From Psychrobacter sp. FDAARGOS_221 (GTDB taxonomy: Bacteria > Pseudomonadota > Gammaproteobacteria > Pseudomonadales > Moraxellaceae), in contig NZ_NWFK02000001.1 in assembly GCF_002313155.2 (NCBI RefSeq), positions 2,914,001 to 2,978,000 on the forward strand: a stretch of DNA of 64,000 nt, in the 5' to 3' direction. The number at the start of each line of letters is the position of its first letter. Within the stretch, counting starts at the first letter, position 1. The translations under genes and the position numbers were made by a program. Of the stretch, positions 1 to 8,827 are shown piece after piece. The notes under the pieces are model-generated. The model had not been told where the DNA came from. It was given only the letters and a program-made list of their open reading frames with translations, and did not search any database.

Positions 1-41
1 TTTGCAAAAACATCCTAAAAATGCTGCTCATTTTGGTGAGA

Positions 42-755
42 CTAGCATTTAATTTGAATCAGATTGGCATGGATTTGACCGACTTTAGTAGACTTTAAAA
101 CTTCATAGGCAAGCGTAAATCCGTCTAAGGTTTCAGATAGTTCTCGTCTGTCTTCAATATAAATCAAGCTGTCTGAGTCGATAAGCTTATTTTCAATCAA
201 TTGTTGCAGTATTGGCAGCCATAAATCTAAATCATAAGGCGGGTCAATAAATACTAAATGATAATAGTTATTTGCAGTTACCGATGACTCGCCTGCTAGC
301 TGACCATTAGTTATGTGGTCTTGTTGTAACTGAGCACTTGATTGGTCAATAACTGATGCAGATAAGTGGGGTAGGACGCTTAGGGCGTCGCCAAGATGCA
401 GCTCAAATTGTGTGTCTACTAGTTTTAACTTTTGAGCGGTTTCATTAATCAGCTCCGCTTGCTTTGATTGTAATTCAATAAAGGTAACATGAGTAGCGCC
501 ACGTGACAGCGCTTCAAAACCCAATACGCCACTACCAGCACACAGGTCCAACACACGAGCATCGGCCAATTCAAATTGTAACCAGTTGAACACCGTCTCT
601 CTTAATCTATCCGGACTAGGTCTTAGGCCGTCGGCATCGATAAAAGGCACCCATTGACGCTTGAATTGACCACCAATGATACGTACCTGACTGACCGCCT
701 TAACGGCCTTGGAACGAGAGGCTTTGCCTTTGTGTCTGCTGCGTTTGGCACTCAT
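42..755 (-). CDS. rsmD: 16S rRNA (guanine(966)-N2)-methyltransferase RsmD
   Basis: Transfers a methyl group from S-adenosylmethionine to N2 of G966 of 16S rRNA in the small subunit. The SAM-binding loop LDLCAGSG lies at residues 69-76 and the N6/N2-methylase signature DPPY at 171-174. At 237 residues it is longer than the usual ~190-200; the excess is a basic N-terminal stretch and an Asn/Gln/Ser-rich insertion at about 131-165, just before the catalytic motif. It is read in the same direction as mrdA upstream. The ATG start at 755 precedes a Lys/Arg-rich N-terminus. Confidence 0.93.
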   Translation of the reverse strand: MSAKRSRHKGKASRSKAVKAVSQVRIIGGQFKRQWVPFIDADGLRPSPDRLRETVFNWLQFELADARVLDLCAGSGVLGFEALSRGATHVTFIELQSKQAELINETAQKLKLVDTQFELHLGDALSVLPHLSASVIDQSSAQLQQDHITNGQLAGESSVTANNYYHLVFIDPPYDLDLWLPILQQLIENKLIDSDSLIYIEDRRELSETLDGFTLAYEVLKSTKVGQIHANLIQIKC

Positions 756-888
756 AGTCAGATACTCTTTATTCAGTTATAAACGACTGCTTATTAAATG
801 ATAAATTATGGCTCGCAATTATCTTATTAATAGATGCTATAAGTTATTCGCTTCTATTCTTATATATTTCTTATATATTGCTGCTGTC

Positions 889-2868
889 TTAGTTAGTGCT
901 GTCTGCATCTTCTTCAATGCTTTCGCCAGCAGCTTCTGCTGCTTCCTGAGCTTCGCGTTCAGCATCGAGTCGTGCTTTTTCTTCAGCTTTTTTGGCTTTT
1001 ATTTCAGCAAGCTCTTCTGGGGTTGGCGGTAAAATAGGGTTGTTTGGACGCTGTAATACCCAATAATCAAACAGCACACGTCCAATAGGGGCCGCTGTAC
1101 TACTACCACCGCCACCGTTTTCTACTAAGATAGCAATCGCAATTTGCGGATCATCAACCGGTGCAAACCCAGTAAACCAAGCATGGTCCCAGTGGCGTTC
1201 ATCAAGGGCTGCCTTGTTATAGCTTTTGCCTTGGGCAATTGACTTAACCTGAGCGGTACCGGTCTTACCTGCCATGCGGTAGCGAGGGTTGTAAATACGA
1301 CGAGCCGTACCACGCTTGACCGTTTGTTCCATGGCACTTTGCATTTTTTCCCAATCTTGTTGGGTACCATTAAACTCAATCTCTCCGGTTGGCCTATCAA
1401 TCGGTGTTACTTTTGCTGCACCTTCAGAGCGCTTAAGCATGTGCGGGGTAATAATTTTGCCTGAGCTGGCAGTCATTGCGGTAGCATTAGCAACTTGTAG
1501 TGGGGTGGCCAAAAAATAACCCTGACCAATACTCACTGAGATGGTCTCACCGGGCAGCCAATCTTTATCATAGGTGTCTTTTTTCCACTTTGGCGAAGGC
1601 ATAATCCCAGACTTTTCGTTGGGTAGGTCAATACCAGTGTCTTTACCAAAGCCAAATTTGACCATCCAATCATGCAGGCGCTGGATACCCAATTTATGCG
1701 ACAGCTTGTAATAGTAGGTATCTACCGACATCACAATAGACTTGGTCAGGTCAACCGTGCCATGACCGCCTTTTTTCCAGTCACGGAAACGGTGACTGTC
1801 ACCCGGTAAGGTAAAGTAACCTGGATCATAAATGGTATCGTTCCAGCCCATAATCCCATAATGAATACCCGCTAAGCCTTCGAACGGCTTAATGGTCGAA
1901 GCTGGGGGATACATGCCCTGTAGCGCACGGTTATATAATGGCTGATCTGGGTCATCACGCAGCGCGCCGTAGTCTTTAAATGAAATACCTGAGATAAAAG
2001 GGTTGGGGTCAAAGCTTGGGTTACTGACGAAGGCCAACACATCGCCATTACGCGGGTCAATGGCCACAATCGCACCGCGACGACCATTTAATTGGTCTTG
2101 AGCTACTTTTTGTAGACCATAATCCAAACTGAGATAGATATCGTTACCAGGTACCGGCGGTATGCTTTCAAGCTTGCGTAGGACATCACCATGTACGTTG
2201 GTTTCAACCGCTTGGTGTCCAGGCTGACCGAGCAATAAGTCTTCATAGTATTTTTCGATACCAATTTTGCCGATAAGGTCGGTACCGGCATAGCGCTCTT
2301 TATCGATCTCTTTAGTTTCTTTGTCATTAATACGGCCAACATAACCGATAACATGCGCAAACAGCTCATCATAAGGATAGCTGCGCGTCAGCTTGCTTTG
2401 AATGCTAACCCCTTTAAAGAAAGGTTTGCGCTCACTAAACTGCGCCATTTGCTCATCTGTGATGTCAATTTTTACGGTTACCGGATCGTTTTTGTTTTTA
2501 TCAATCCGCGCCAAGATATCGGTAATCTCTTCATCAGTAAGATTAAAAATCGGCGCTAATAGCTCTAGCGTGCGTTGTGGGTCACTGACTTCATCCGGAC
2601 TTAGCATGGCAGTAAATACGGGCTTGTTATCTGCCAGCAAAATACCGTTTCTATCATAAATATAGCCACGCGAAGGCGGATCTGAGATTAGCTTAACTCG
2701 GTTATTCTCAGCTTGGGTGATGTATTTTTCATGTGAATAAACCTGCAAATACCAATAGCGAGCCATGAGTACGGCCAACCCCAATAGTATAAATATGGCA
2801 GCAAACACGATGCGGTTAGTAAACACACGGTTTTCTTCGCGAGTATCGGTAGAGATAGGTTGTTTCAT
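889..2868 (-). CDS. mrdA: Penicillin-binding protein 2 (peptidoglycan D,D-transpeptidase)
   Basis: Class B penicillin-binding protein of the elongation complex (with RodA and MreBCD); it cross-links peptidoglycan during side-wall growth. One N-terminal membrane segment (about residues 18-36) anchors a periplasmic protein. The transpeptidase motifs are present: active-site STIK at 324-327, SVD at 381-383 and KTG at 535-537. The C-terminus has a charged Glu/Ala/Lys-rich extension of about 40 residues with no known role. A TATAAT hexamer at 2945-2950 on this strand could be part of its promoter, but no good -35 is visible. rodA is not adjacent here. Confidence 0.95.
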   Translation of the reverse strand: MKQPISTDTREENRVFTNRIVFAAIFILLGLAVLMARYWYLQVYSHEKYITQAENNRVKLISDPPSRGYIYDRNGILLADNKPVFTAMLSPDEVSDPQRTLELLAPIFNLTDEEITDILARIDKNKNDPVTVKIDITDEQMAQFSERKPFFKGVSIQSKLTRSYPYDELFAHVIGYVGRINDKETKEIDKERYAGTDLIGKIGIEKYYEDLLLGQPGHQAVETNVHGDVLRKLESIPPVPGNDIYLSLDYGLQKVAQDQLNGRRGAIVAIDPRNGDVLAFVSNPSFDPNPFISGISFKDYGALRDDPDQPLYNRALQGMYPPASTIKPFEGLAGIHYGIMGWNDTIYDPGYFTLPGDSHRFRDWKKGGHGTVDLTKSIVMSVDTYYYKLSHKLGIQRLHDWMVKFGFGKDTGIDLPNEKSGIMPSPKWKKDTYDKDWLPGETISVSIGQGYFLATPLQVANATAMTASSGKIITPHMLKRSEGAAKVTPIDRPTGEIEFNGTQQDWEKMQSAMEQTVKRGTARRIYNPRYRMAGKTGTAQVKSIAQGKSYNKAALDERHWDHAWFTGFAPVDDPQIAIAILVENGGGGSSTAAPIGRVLFDYWVLQRPNNPILPPTPEELAEIKAKKAEEKARLDAEREAQEAAEAAGESIEEDADSTN

Positions 2869-3433
2869 TAAGGATATTTCATTAGTAAAAGAAAGTTGTT
2901 TCGTTGGCTCATCATCTGCAAAGCGACCCTAAAAATAACCATAAATTATATCATATCAGGGCTGTAGAGATATTAAAAAGCAAACCCTAAGCGTATCAAA
3001 TTATAATTGGTCGTTAAATGGGTTATAAAAGGGCATGAAGTTGTAAGTAAGATAGTTAAGTAGGGTCTAAATGGCTAAGCAAAGAGGGCGTATCTTACCT
3101 GAATCAATAGGGTGAATAAACGATAAGTTTAAGAAATAACATCAGACAATGACTGTTGATTTACTAATAACTGATTTAATAATAACCAACTATCTAATAT
3201 GGTCTGTTAAGTCATAAATTAATTTTTAGATTATCGGTTGCAGGCTTTATAGTTAACAGGCTATTATCAATAACTTAAAAGGATTAGTCATGCTAAATCA
3301 ACGCCTTATCTGGTCAGATATGCATTATGCTACACTATGACGACAAATCAGGTTAGAATTTAGCATTCTAAAATGACAATAAACATGGAAATAGATTGTT
3401 ATAAACAGTCTAAGTATAAGTGATATACCCAAC
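2869..3433. other. Intergenic region between mrdA and the DUF445 gene
   Basis: 565 bases between divergent genes, AT-rich, presumably holding both promoters. A 16-codon ORF with a fair Shine-Dalgarno starts at 3290, but its end overlaps promoter-like sequence (TACACT near 3331) and it has no support as a gene. I see no RNA gene or repeat of note. Confidence 0.5.
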
Positions 3434-4762
3434 ATGCTCTCTTCAATCTGGCAATACTTAAGTGCGCATCCTGAATTCTTCGCGATGATGACCATTCCCT
3501 TTGTGACAGCATTTGTTACATGGGCGCATGTGTGGATGGCGTTAAAGATGTTATTTTACCCCATCAAATTTTGGGGTATTAAAATTCCAAATCTACCCTA
3601 TGACTGGCAAGGATTAGGTTGGCAGGGGATTGTACCGCGTAAAGCCGGCAAAATCTCAGGTGTTATTGTCGATCAAACCTTATCTAAGTTGGGTTCGCTA
3701 GATGAGTTCTTTAAGGCAATGGAGCCTGAAGAGATGGCAGATTTCATCACTCAAACTGTTGATGAAAACTTAGAGCAGCTGATTGATGAAATTATGAATG
3801 AGCGCTCAGCTTCGCTGTGGACCAACCTGCCTTATGCAGTCAAGCGCCGTATTTATGCCTATGCGCATGAGCAGTTGCCAGAAATCATGCGTGATTTGGT
3901 GGTTGACTTGACGCACAATGTTGAAGAGCTGGTGGATATGCGCCAGATGATCGTCCGCACTATGGAAAACGATCGTCGCTTAATGGTCAATATGTTCCTA
4001 AAAGTAGGCCAAAAAGAGATTAACTTTATTTGGCATATCAGTGCTTTGATTGGTTTTATATTCGGTATTATCCAGATGTTTATTTATCTGTTGGTACCTC
4101 AGCATTGGACAGTGCCGTTCTTTGCGGCAATTTGGGGCTTTTTGACCAACTGGATTGCTATTTGGATGGTGTTTAACCCAGTAGACCCGCGTCCGGTAAA
4201 ATATTTACGCTTATTTAAACGCATCAAAGGGTTCCCCTTTATCGTGCCTGTTATCCCTCGTATCGATACCTATAACTGGCAAGGCGGCTTTATGAAACGT
4301 CAGCCTGAAGTGTCAGAGGTGTTTGCTGGTATTGTGGTTGAAGAGCTGGTGACCCTTGAGAACATCATGAATGAGATGATGTATGGTCAGAAAGCGGCTA
4401 AGACCCGAGTATTAATGAAAGAGCATTTATATACCTTATTAGAGTCGCCTGTGGTCAGCACCACTTTACGAGTCGGCTTAGGGCGTCGTGAATTTGGTCA
4501 GTTAAAAAACACCATTATTGATAAGTCGATTGACGCCACAATGGTGCCTATTCGTGATCCTGAGCTGAATGAAAGTCGTGCCAGTAAAATATATGGCTTA
4601 TTCTGTGAGCGAATCAAGGCCTTGACCTCACATGAGTTTCAAAACTTATTACGTCCTGCGTTCCGTGAAGATGAAACCACGTTGATCATTCTAGGTGGTT
4701 TGACAGGCTTCTTAGCAGGTTGGCTGCATTTGATATTGGTATTCTTCCCGGTCAGCGGCTAG
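3434..4762 (+). CDS. DUF445 family membrane protein
   Basis: A 442-residue protein of the DUF445 family, function unknown. The family signature, a short hydrophobic segment followed by a TNW(I/L)A(I/L)..LF.P-type motif, occurs twice: in degenerate form at about residues 25-47 and as TNWIAIWMVFNPVDPRP at about 237-253. Hydrophobic segments lie near the N-terminus, at about 200-245 and at the C-terminus (about 417-440). The middle is charged and helical. The ATG at 3434 has only a weak Shine-Dalgarno. It stands alone, followed by a hairpin at 4901-4929. Assignment to the family is fairly sure; no function can be inferred. Confidence 0.8.
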   Translation: MLSSIWQYLSAHPEFFAMMTIPFVTAFVTWAHVWMALKMLFYPIKFWGIKIPNLPYDWQGLGWQGIVPRKAGKISGVIVDQTLSKLGSLDEFFKAMEPEEMADFITQTVDENLEQLIDEIMNERSASLWTNLPYAVKRRIYAYAHEQLPEIMRDLVVDLTHNVEELVDMRQMIVRTMENDRRLMVNMFLKVGQKEINFIWHISALIGFIFGIIQMFIYLLVPQHWTVPFFAAIWGFLTNWIAIWMVFNPVDPRPVKYLRLFKRIKGFPFIVPVIPRIDTYNWQGGFMKRQPEVSEVFAGIVVEELVTLENIMNEMMYGQKAAKTRVLMKEHLYTLLESPVVSTTLRVGLGRREFGQLKNTIIDKSIDATMVPIRDPELNESRASKIYGLFCERIKALTSHEFQNLLRPAFREDETTLIILGGLTGFLAGWLHLILVFFPVSG

Positions 4763-4828
4763 ATTGCCTGAGCCATGCGTCTGCATATAGGAGTATAAGC
4801 CGAGTATAGAGCGTGCTATAATGCGACT

Positions 4829-4936
4829 TAACTTGATAGACCGCGATAATTTAAAGCGCTATGACATTCAATAATGGTAATAAATATAGCGCTAAACGAT
4901 AAAGCCACTCGACTAAAATGAGTGGCTTTGTTCGTA
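4829..4936 (+). ncRNA. Candidate small RNA with its own promoter and terminator
   Basis: An extended -10 element, TGCTATAAT (TATAAT at 4817-4822), is followed about 33 bases later by an inverted repeat (AGCGCTAT at 4855-4862, ATAGCGCT at 4886-4893) and then by a GC-containing hairpin (4901-4910 with 4920-4929) with a T-rich tail. Promoter, stem-loop and terminator in a row with no ORF between is the layout of a ~105-nt sRNA. The -35 is poor and the hairpin could simply end the DUF445 transcript, so this is a candidate only. Confidence 0.3.
4901..4935 (+). terminator. Intrinsic terminator after the DUF445 gene or candidate sRNA
   Basis: AAAGCCACTC and GAGTGGCTTT form a perfect 10-bp stem with a 9-base loop, followed by TTTGTTC. 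The T tract is short, so termination may be partial. Confidence 0.6.
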
Positions 4937-5340
4937 ATGACACTAGGCTAATCTAAACAGTCCATCAAGCAGGGTTAATAAGTTGTTTATAAGAGTAGCG
5001 CATTAGAAAAGTCGCTATGATTCAGATTTGAATTGGCTTTGTTATTAGCCGTTAATGTATAGCTAAAGCAATCTATTTATACTGGTTGGATTAAGGCTGT
5101 TAAAAAATAGTAAAACCGAATAAGTGATAAATAACAGATAAGTTAATTGATTTGATAGCGATTCTTAACAGGCTATCATTCGCTAAAATTAAGCTTAAAT
5201 GTTAATCAGTGCGAAATAAAACACATACTGAACCCATAGTAAGTATTCATACGCTTAATCAACGCTGAATTATGCTAAATTAGACCATAATTTAAGCATT
5301 CGTATTAAGCAACAGCGACGTAGTTTTAGGGCGAGCAAAT

Positions 5341-7290
5341 ATGTTAATCACTGAGCTAGGATATTTTGCATTAGTTGCATCATTGATATTGGCTTTATTG
5401 CAAGTTGTACTACCAAGCTTTGGTATTACACGCGAGCAACCGCATCTGCAGCGTTTGGCACCCAGTTTGGCATGGGCGCAATTTGTTGCCGTCTTTGTGT
5501 CATTTCTGACCTTAATGGCCGGTTTTTATTACAATGACTTTAGCTTGGTCTACGTAGCCCAGCACTCCAACTCATTATTGCCTTGGTACTATAAGCTGTC
5601 TGCGACTTGGGGCGGTCATGAAGGCTCGCTATTATTATGGGTGACTATCTTAGCTGCCTGGTCAGCATTGGTGGCTTGGTTTAGCCGTGGTCTGCCATTG
5701 AATATGCGTGCTAGAGTGTTGGTTATCCTAGCCGCAGTGCAGTTTATGATGCTGGCGATGCTGATCTTTACCTCATCACCTTTTGATCGCACCCTACCTA
5801 ATATTCCTGTTGACGGCGCTGATCTCAACCCTTTACTTCAAGACCCTGGTCTTATCTTCCATCCGCCGATGCTTTATATGGGCTATGTTGGCATGTCTGT
5901 GCCTTTTGCATTTTGTATGGCAGCCTTATGGGCAGGTCGATTGGATGCGGTATGGACACGTTGGTCACGTCCATGGGCATTAGCAGCTTGGGGCTTTTTA
6001 ACGTTAGGTATCGCTTTGGGTTCTTGGTGGGCTTATTATGAGCTTGGCTGGGGCGGCTGGTGGTTCTGGGACCCGGTTGAGAACGCGTCGTTGATGCCTT
6101 GGCTGGCGTGTACTGCTTTGATTCACTCACTGGCAGTCACCGAAAAGCGTGGTGTATTTAAAGCATGGACCATCATGCTGTCTATCTTTGCGTTTGCGTT
6201 AAGCTTACTGGGTACCTTCTTAGTTCGCTCTGGTGTGATTACTTCGGTGCACTCATTTGCTGCCGATCCGACACGCGGACTCGCCATTTTAGCTATTTTA
6301 GGTATTGTGATTGGTGCCGGTCTGTTGATGTTTGCTGTACGTGGTTGGCGCTTAACAGTAGAGAGTCATTACGGGCTGAAATCACGTGAGACCTTACTGG
6401 TTATCAACAACATTATTATTTTAGTTGCAACCTTAGTTGTGCTACTAGGGACGCTATATCCTATTATCGCTGATTCATTTAACCTAGGTCAGGTTTCGGT
6501 AGGTCCTCCATACTTTAATGCGCTGTTTGTGCCATTAACTTGGTTGTTGCTATTGGCACTGGGCATGGGTTCGAACCTACGCTGGAAGCAAGACAAGCGT
6601 CCATTATTAGGCGTGGTCAGCACTATCTTTGTTAGTAGCGCATTATTAGCCGCTATCGCTACCTATATATTCACTCAAAGCTTAAACTTACAAATTGTAG
6701 TGACTGGTTTGCTGTGTCTGTGGGTGCTAGGCTGGATAGTGTATGACATCAAAGACAAAACCCGTAATGCCACGTCTTTATCTAAAGGTCTACGCCGTTT
6801 AAAAGCGCATTACTGGGGCATGCACATTGCTCACTTTGGTATTTTAGTGCTTGCTATCGGTATTGGGGTGACCAGTGCATTAAGCGTTGAGCGTGATGTG
6901 GCGATGCAAGAAGGCGATTCTGCAGAAGTCAGTGGCTATGTGTTTAACTTGGTTGAATTTGATGAAGTGCGCGGCAAAAACTATGATGCCACGCAAGCAG
7001 AAATCAGAGTGACCAAAGATGATAAGTATGTCACTACTTTATATCCCCAAAAGCGTAACTATGTCGTCAGCAGCATGCCAATGACAGAAGCCGGTATTAA
7101 CACCAGCTTTATGCGTGACCTATATGTCGCACTTGGCGAGCCGATTGATGACACAGATCCTGATGGTAATTGGGCAGTGCGTATTTATGTTAAGCCTATG
7201 ATTGCTTGGCTGTGGACAGGTTCTATATTAATGGCGTTAGGTGCTTTGGTTAGTATGCTGGATCGTCGTTATCGTCTTAAGAAATCTTAG
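5341..7290 (+). CDS. ccmF: Cytochrome c maturation heme lyase subunit CcmF
   Basis: Large inner-membrane subunit of the CcmF/H heme-ligation machinery that attaches heme to CXXCH motifs of apocytochromes c in the periplasm. The WWD heme-handling motif is present as WWFWDPVENASLMPWL at about residues 240-255. Some 14-15 hydrophobic segments are spread over 649 residues, the usual family length. It is the first gene of a ccmF-G-H-I block with short spacings. ccmA-E are not in this neighbourhood, so the early steps (heme export and the CcmE chaperone) must be encoded elsewhere. Confidence 0.96.
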   Translation: MLITELGYFALVASLILALLQVVLPSFGITREQPHLQRLAPSLAWAQFVAVFVSFLTLMAGFYYNDFSLVYVAQHSNSLLPWYYKLSATWGGHEGSLLLWVTILAAWSALVAWFSRGLPLNMRARVLVILAAVQFMMLAMLIFTSSPFDRTLPNIPVDGADLNPLLQDPGLIFHPPMLYMGYVGMSVPFAFCMAALWAGRLDAVWTRWSRPWALAAWGFLTLGIALGSWWAYYELGWGGWWFWDPVENASLMPWLACTALIHSLAVTEKRGVFKAWTIMLSIFAFALSLLGTFLVRSGVITSVHSFAADPTRGLAILAILGIVIGAGLLMFAVRGWRLTVESHYGLKSRETLLVINNIIILVATLVVLLGTLYPIIADSFNLGQVSVGPPYFNALFVPLTWLLLLALGMGSNLRWKQDKRPLLGVVSTIFVSSALLAAIATYIFTQSLNLQIVVTGLLCLWVLGWIVYDIKDKTRNATSLSKGLRRLKAHYWGMHIAHFGILVLAIGIGVTSALSVERDVAMQEGDSAEVSGYVFNLVEFDEVRGKNYDATQAEIRVTKDDKYVTTLYPQKRNYVVSSMPMTEAGINTSFMRDLYVALGEPIDDTDPDGNWAVRIYVKPMIAWLWTGSILMALGALVSMLDRRYRLKKS

Positions 7291-7378
7291 TCTATCAAAG
7301 CTTTTGGCAGCAGTAGGTGACCATCAGCTGCAGCATTAAATAAATCGATGCATAAGATTGTTTGTTGAGGAAAATAAG

Positions 7379-7999
7379 ATGTCAGACCCTATTATGAGTA
7401 AGTCACAATTTAAAGTCTGGTTTTTGATCCCATTGATCGTATTTGCAGGGCTTATCGTGATGTTCTTTACGCGACTGGGTAAGCCGACCGATGTGGTTAT
7501 TGATAATGCTTTAAATAGACCGGTGCCTACTTTTGATTTACCGCTGCTATCAGACACATCAAAAAATATGACCAATGCTGATTTGCCCAATCAGCCTTAC
7601 TTGATGAATGTGTGGGGCTCTTGGTGTCCAACTTGTATTGTTGAGCATCCATTTTTGATGGAGCTACACAATCGTGGCGTACCTATGGTTGGTGTCAACT
7701 ATAAAGATGAATTAGACAATGCGCATCAATATTTGAACGATGGTGGTGATCCATTCTTATTTAGCTTCCGTGATGAGTCAGGCAGCTTTGCTATCGATTT
7801 AGGCTTAACGGGTGCCCCTGAGTCATTTATTGTTGATTCAGAAGGTAACATTCGCCAACACATTATTGGTGAAGTGAGTGAAGAGAATTGGCAAGCACGC
7901 ATTGAGCCTTGTATGTCATTATTATCGGAACTTGGCAGCCAACAGGTTGATTTAAATAGTAATGATACGGCTACTCGTATTGCTGAGGTTTGTAAATGA
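7379..7999 (+). CDS. ccmG: Thiol:disulfide interchange protein CcmG (DsbE)
   Basis: Membrane-anchored periplasmic thioredoxin-like protein that keeps apocytochrome c cysteines reduced before heme attachment. The single N-terminal transmembrane segment lies at about residues 12-31, and the WCPTC active site has Cys83 and Cys86. The ATG at 7379 is chosen because TGAGG sits at the right distance; an in-frame TTG at 7358 would add seven residues but lacks a ribosome site. The stop codon overlaps the ccmH start by four bases (ATGA), which suggests translational coupling. Confidence 0.93.
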   Translation: MSDPIMSKSQFKVWFLIPLIVFAGLIVMFFTRLGKPTDVVIDNALNRPVPTFDLPLLSDTSKNMTNADLPNQPYLMNVWGSWCPTCIVEHPFLMELHNRGVPMVGVNYKDELDNAHQYLNDGGDPFLFSFRDESGSFAIDLGLTGAPESFIVDSEGNIRQHIIGEVSEENWQARIEPCMSLLSELGSQQVDLNSNDTATRIAEVCK

Positions 8000-8625
8000 T
8001 AAGCTCAATCTACGCTAACACTATTGCTGCTAACAAAGTCAGCAAAACCAGTCTGACCACTATTTTTGCCAGTATCTTGTTAATGCTAGCGATGGCAGGT
8101 ATTAGCCTGCAAGCGCATGCGGCAATTGAAGTCTATGAGTTTGAAAACCCGCGCCAAGAAGCACAGTATAAAGGGCTGATTGAAGAGTTTCGGTGTCCAA
8201 AATGTCAAAACCAGAATTTAGCGGGCTCAGACTCTCAAATTGCTCAAGATTTAAAGCGTAAAACTTATGAAATGGTAGTCGCTGGTCAAACAGATGCTCA
8301 AATTCGTGAATATATGTACGAGCGTTATGGTGACTTTATTAGCTATAAGCCACCAGTGCGTCCATCGACTTGGATTCTATGGTACTTTCCACCTGTCTTT
8401 TTATTATTGGTTGTCGCAGCTTGGTTATGGCGTACTAAGCGCAGACAGTTCCAAGCCAGTCTTAATGCTGGTGCTGGATCTGAAGGTGTCAATGAAGCAC
8501 AGGTTAAACCTGAGGTATCAGAGATTGGTGCCAACTTATCGAGTGAAGAGGCGGCCAAATTAAAAGCGTTATTAAAAGAACATGGTGTTAATGATACTGA
8601 TGTTAATAGCGCTACAAAAAAGTAA
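7996..8625 (+). CDS. ccmH: Cytochrome c maturation protein CcmH
   Basis: Periplasmic thiol reductase partner of CcmF/CcmG that reduces the CXXCH disulfide of apocytochromes. The signature RCPKCQNQNL is present, with active cysteines 67 and 70, after an N-terminal signal segment (about residues 22-43). A transmembrane helix at about 117-139 follows the three-helix CcmH domain. The C-terminal ~60 residues are an acidic, Ala/Glu-rich tail. It overlaps ccmG by ATGA. The separate CcmI downstream means the H and I functions are split here, unlike the E. coli fusion. Confidence 0.94.
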   Translation: MISSIYANTIAANKVSKTSLTTIFASILLMLAMAGISLQAHAAIEVYEFENPRQEAQYKGLIEEFRCPKCQNQNLAGSDSQIAQDLKRKTYEMVVAGQTDAQIREYMYERYGDFISYKPPVRPSTWILWYFPPVFLLLVVAAWLWRTKRRQFQASLNAGAGSEGVNEAQVKPEVSEIGANLSSEEAAKLKALLKEHGVNDTDVNSATKK

Positions 8626-8827
8626 ACGCTAATCATGCACAAGTAAGCTAAACCAAAGATAAGTAGCTATTAATCAAGATAAGTAGCTTTTACTTAAGAT
8701 AAAAAAGACTACCAAATAAAGCACACATCAACTGTCTTATTGGCGACTAACTAAAAGAGCAATTAAACGCCTTATCGCGTATCGCTCACCCAATAGGTTT
8801 GTATCTCAACTTGTAAGGAGTTAACAC

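Larger units (their letters stand above)
4763..5340. other. Intergenic region between the DUF445 gene and ccmF
   Basis: 578 bases. The first part holds an extended -10 promoter (TGCTATAAT ending at 4822), an inverted repeat and a terminator-like hairpin, described separately as a candidate small RNA. From about 4940 to 5340 I see only AT-rich sequence, probably containing the ccmF promoter. Confidence 0.5.

Noticed and set aside
808-1032. Plus-strand ORF over the 3' end of mrdA
   Set aside because: Lies antisense to the coding sequence of the mrdA tail and has a low-complexity Phe/Ser composition typical of a shadow frame.
3290-3340. A 16-codon ORF with a fair ribosome site upstream of the DUF445 gene
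   Set aside because: Very short, no terminator or stem structure around it, and its end overlaps promoter-like sequence.
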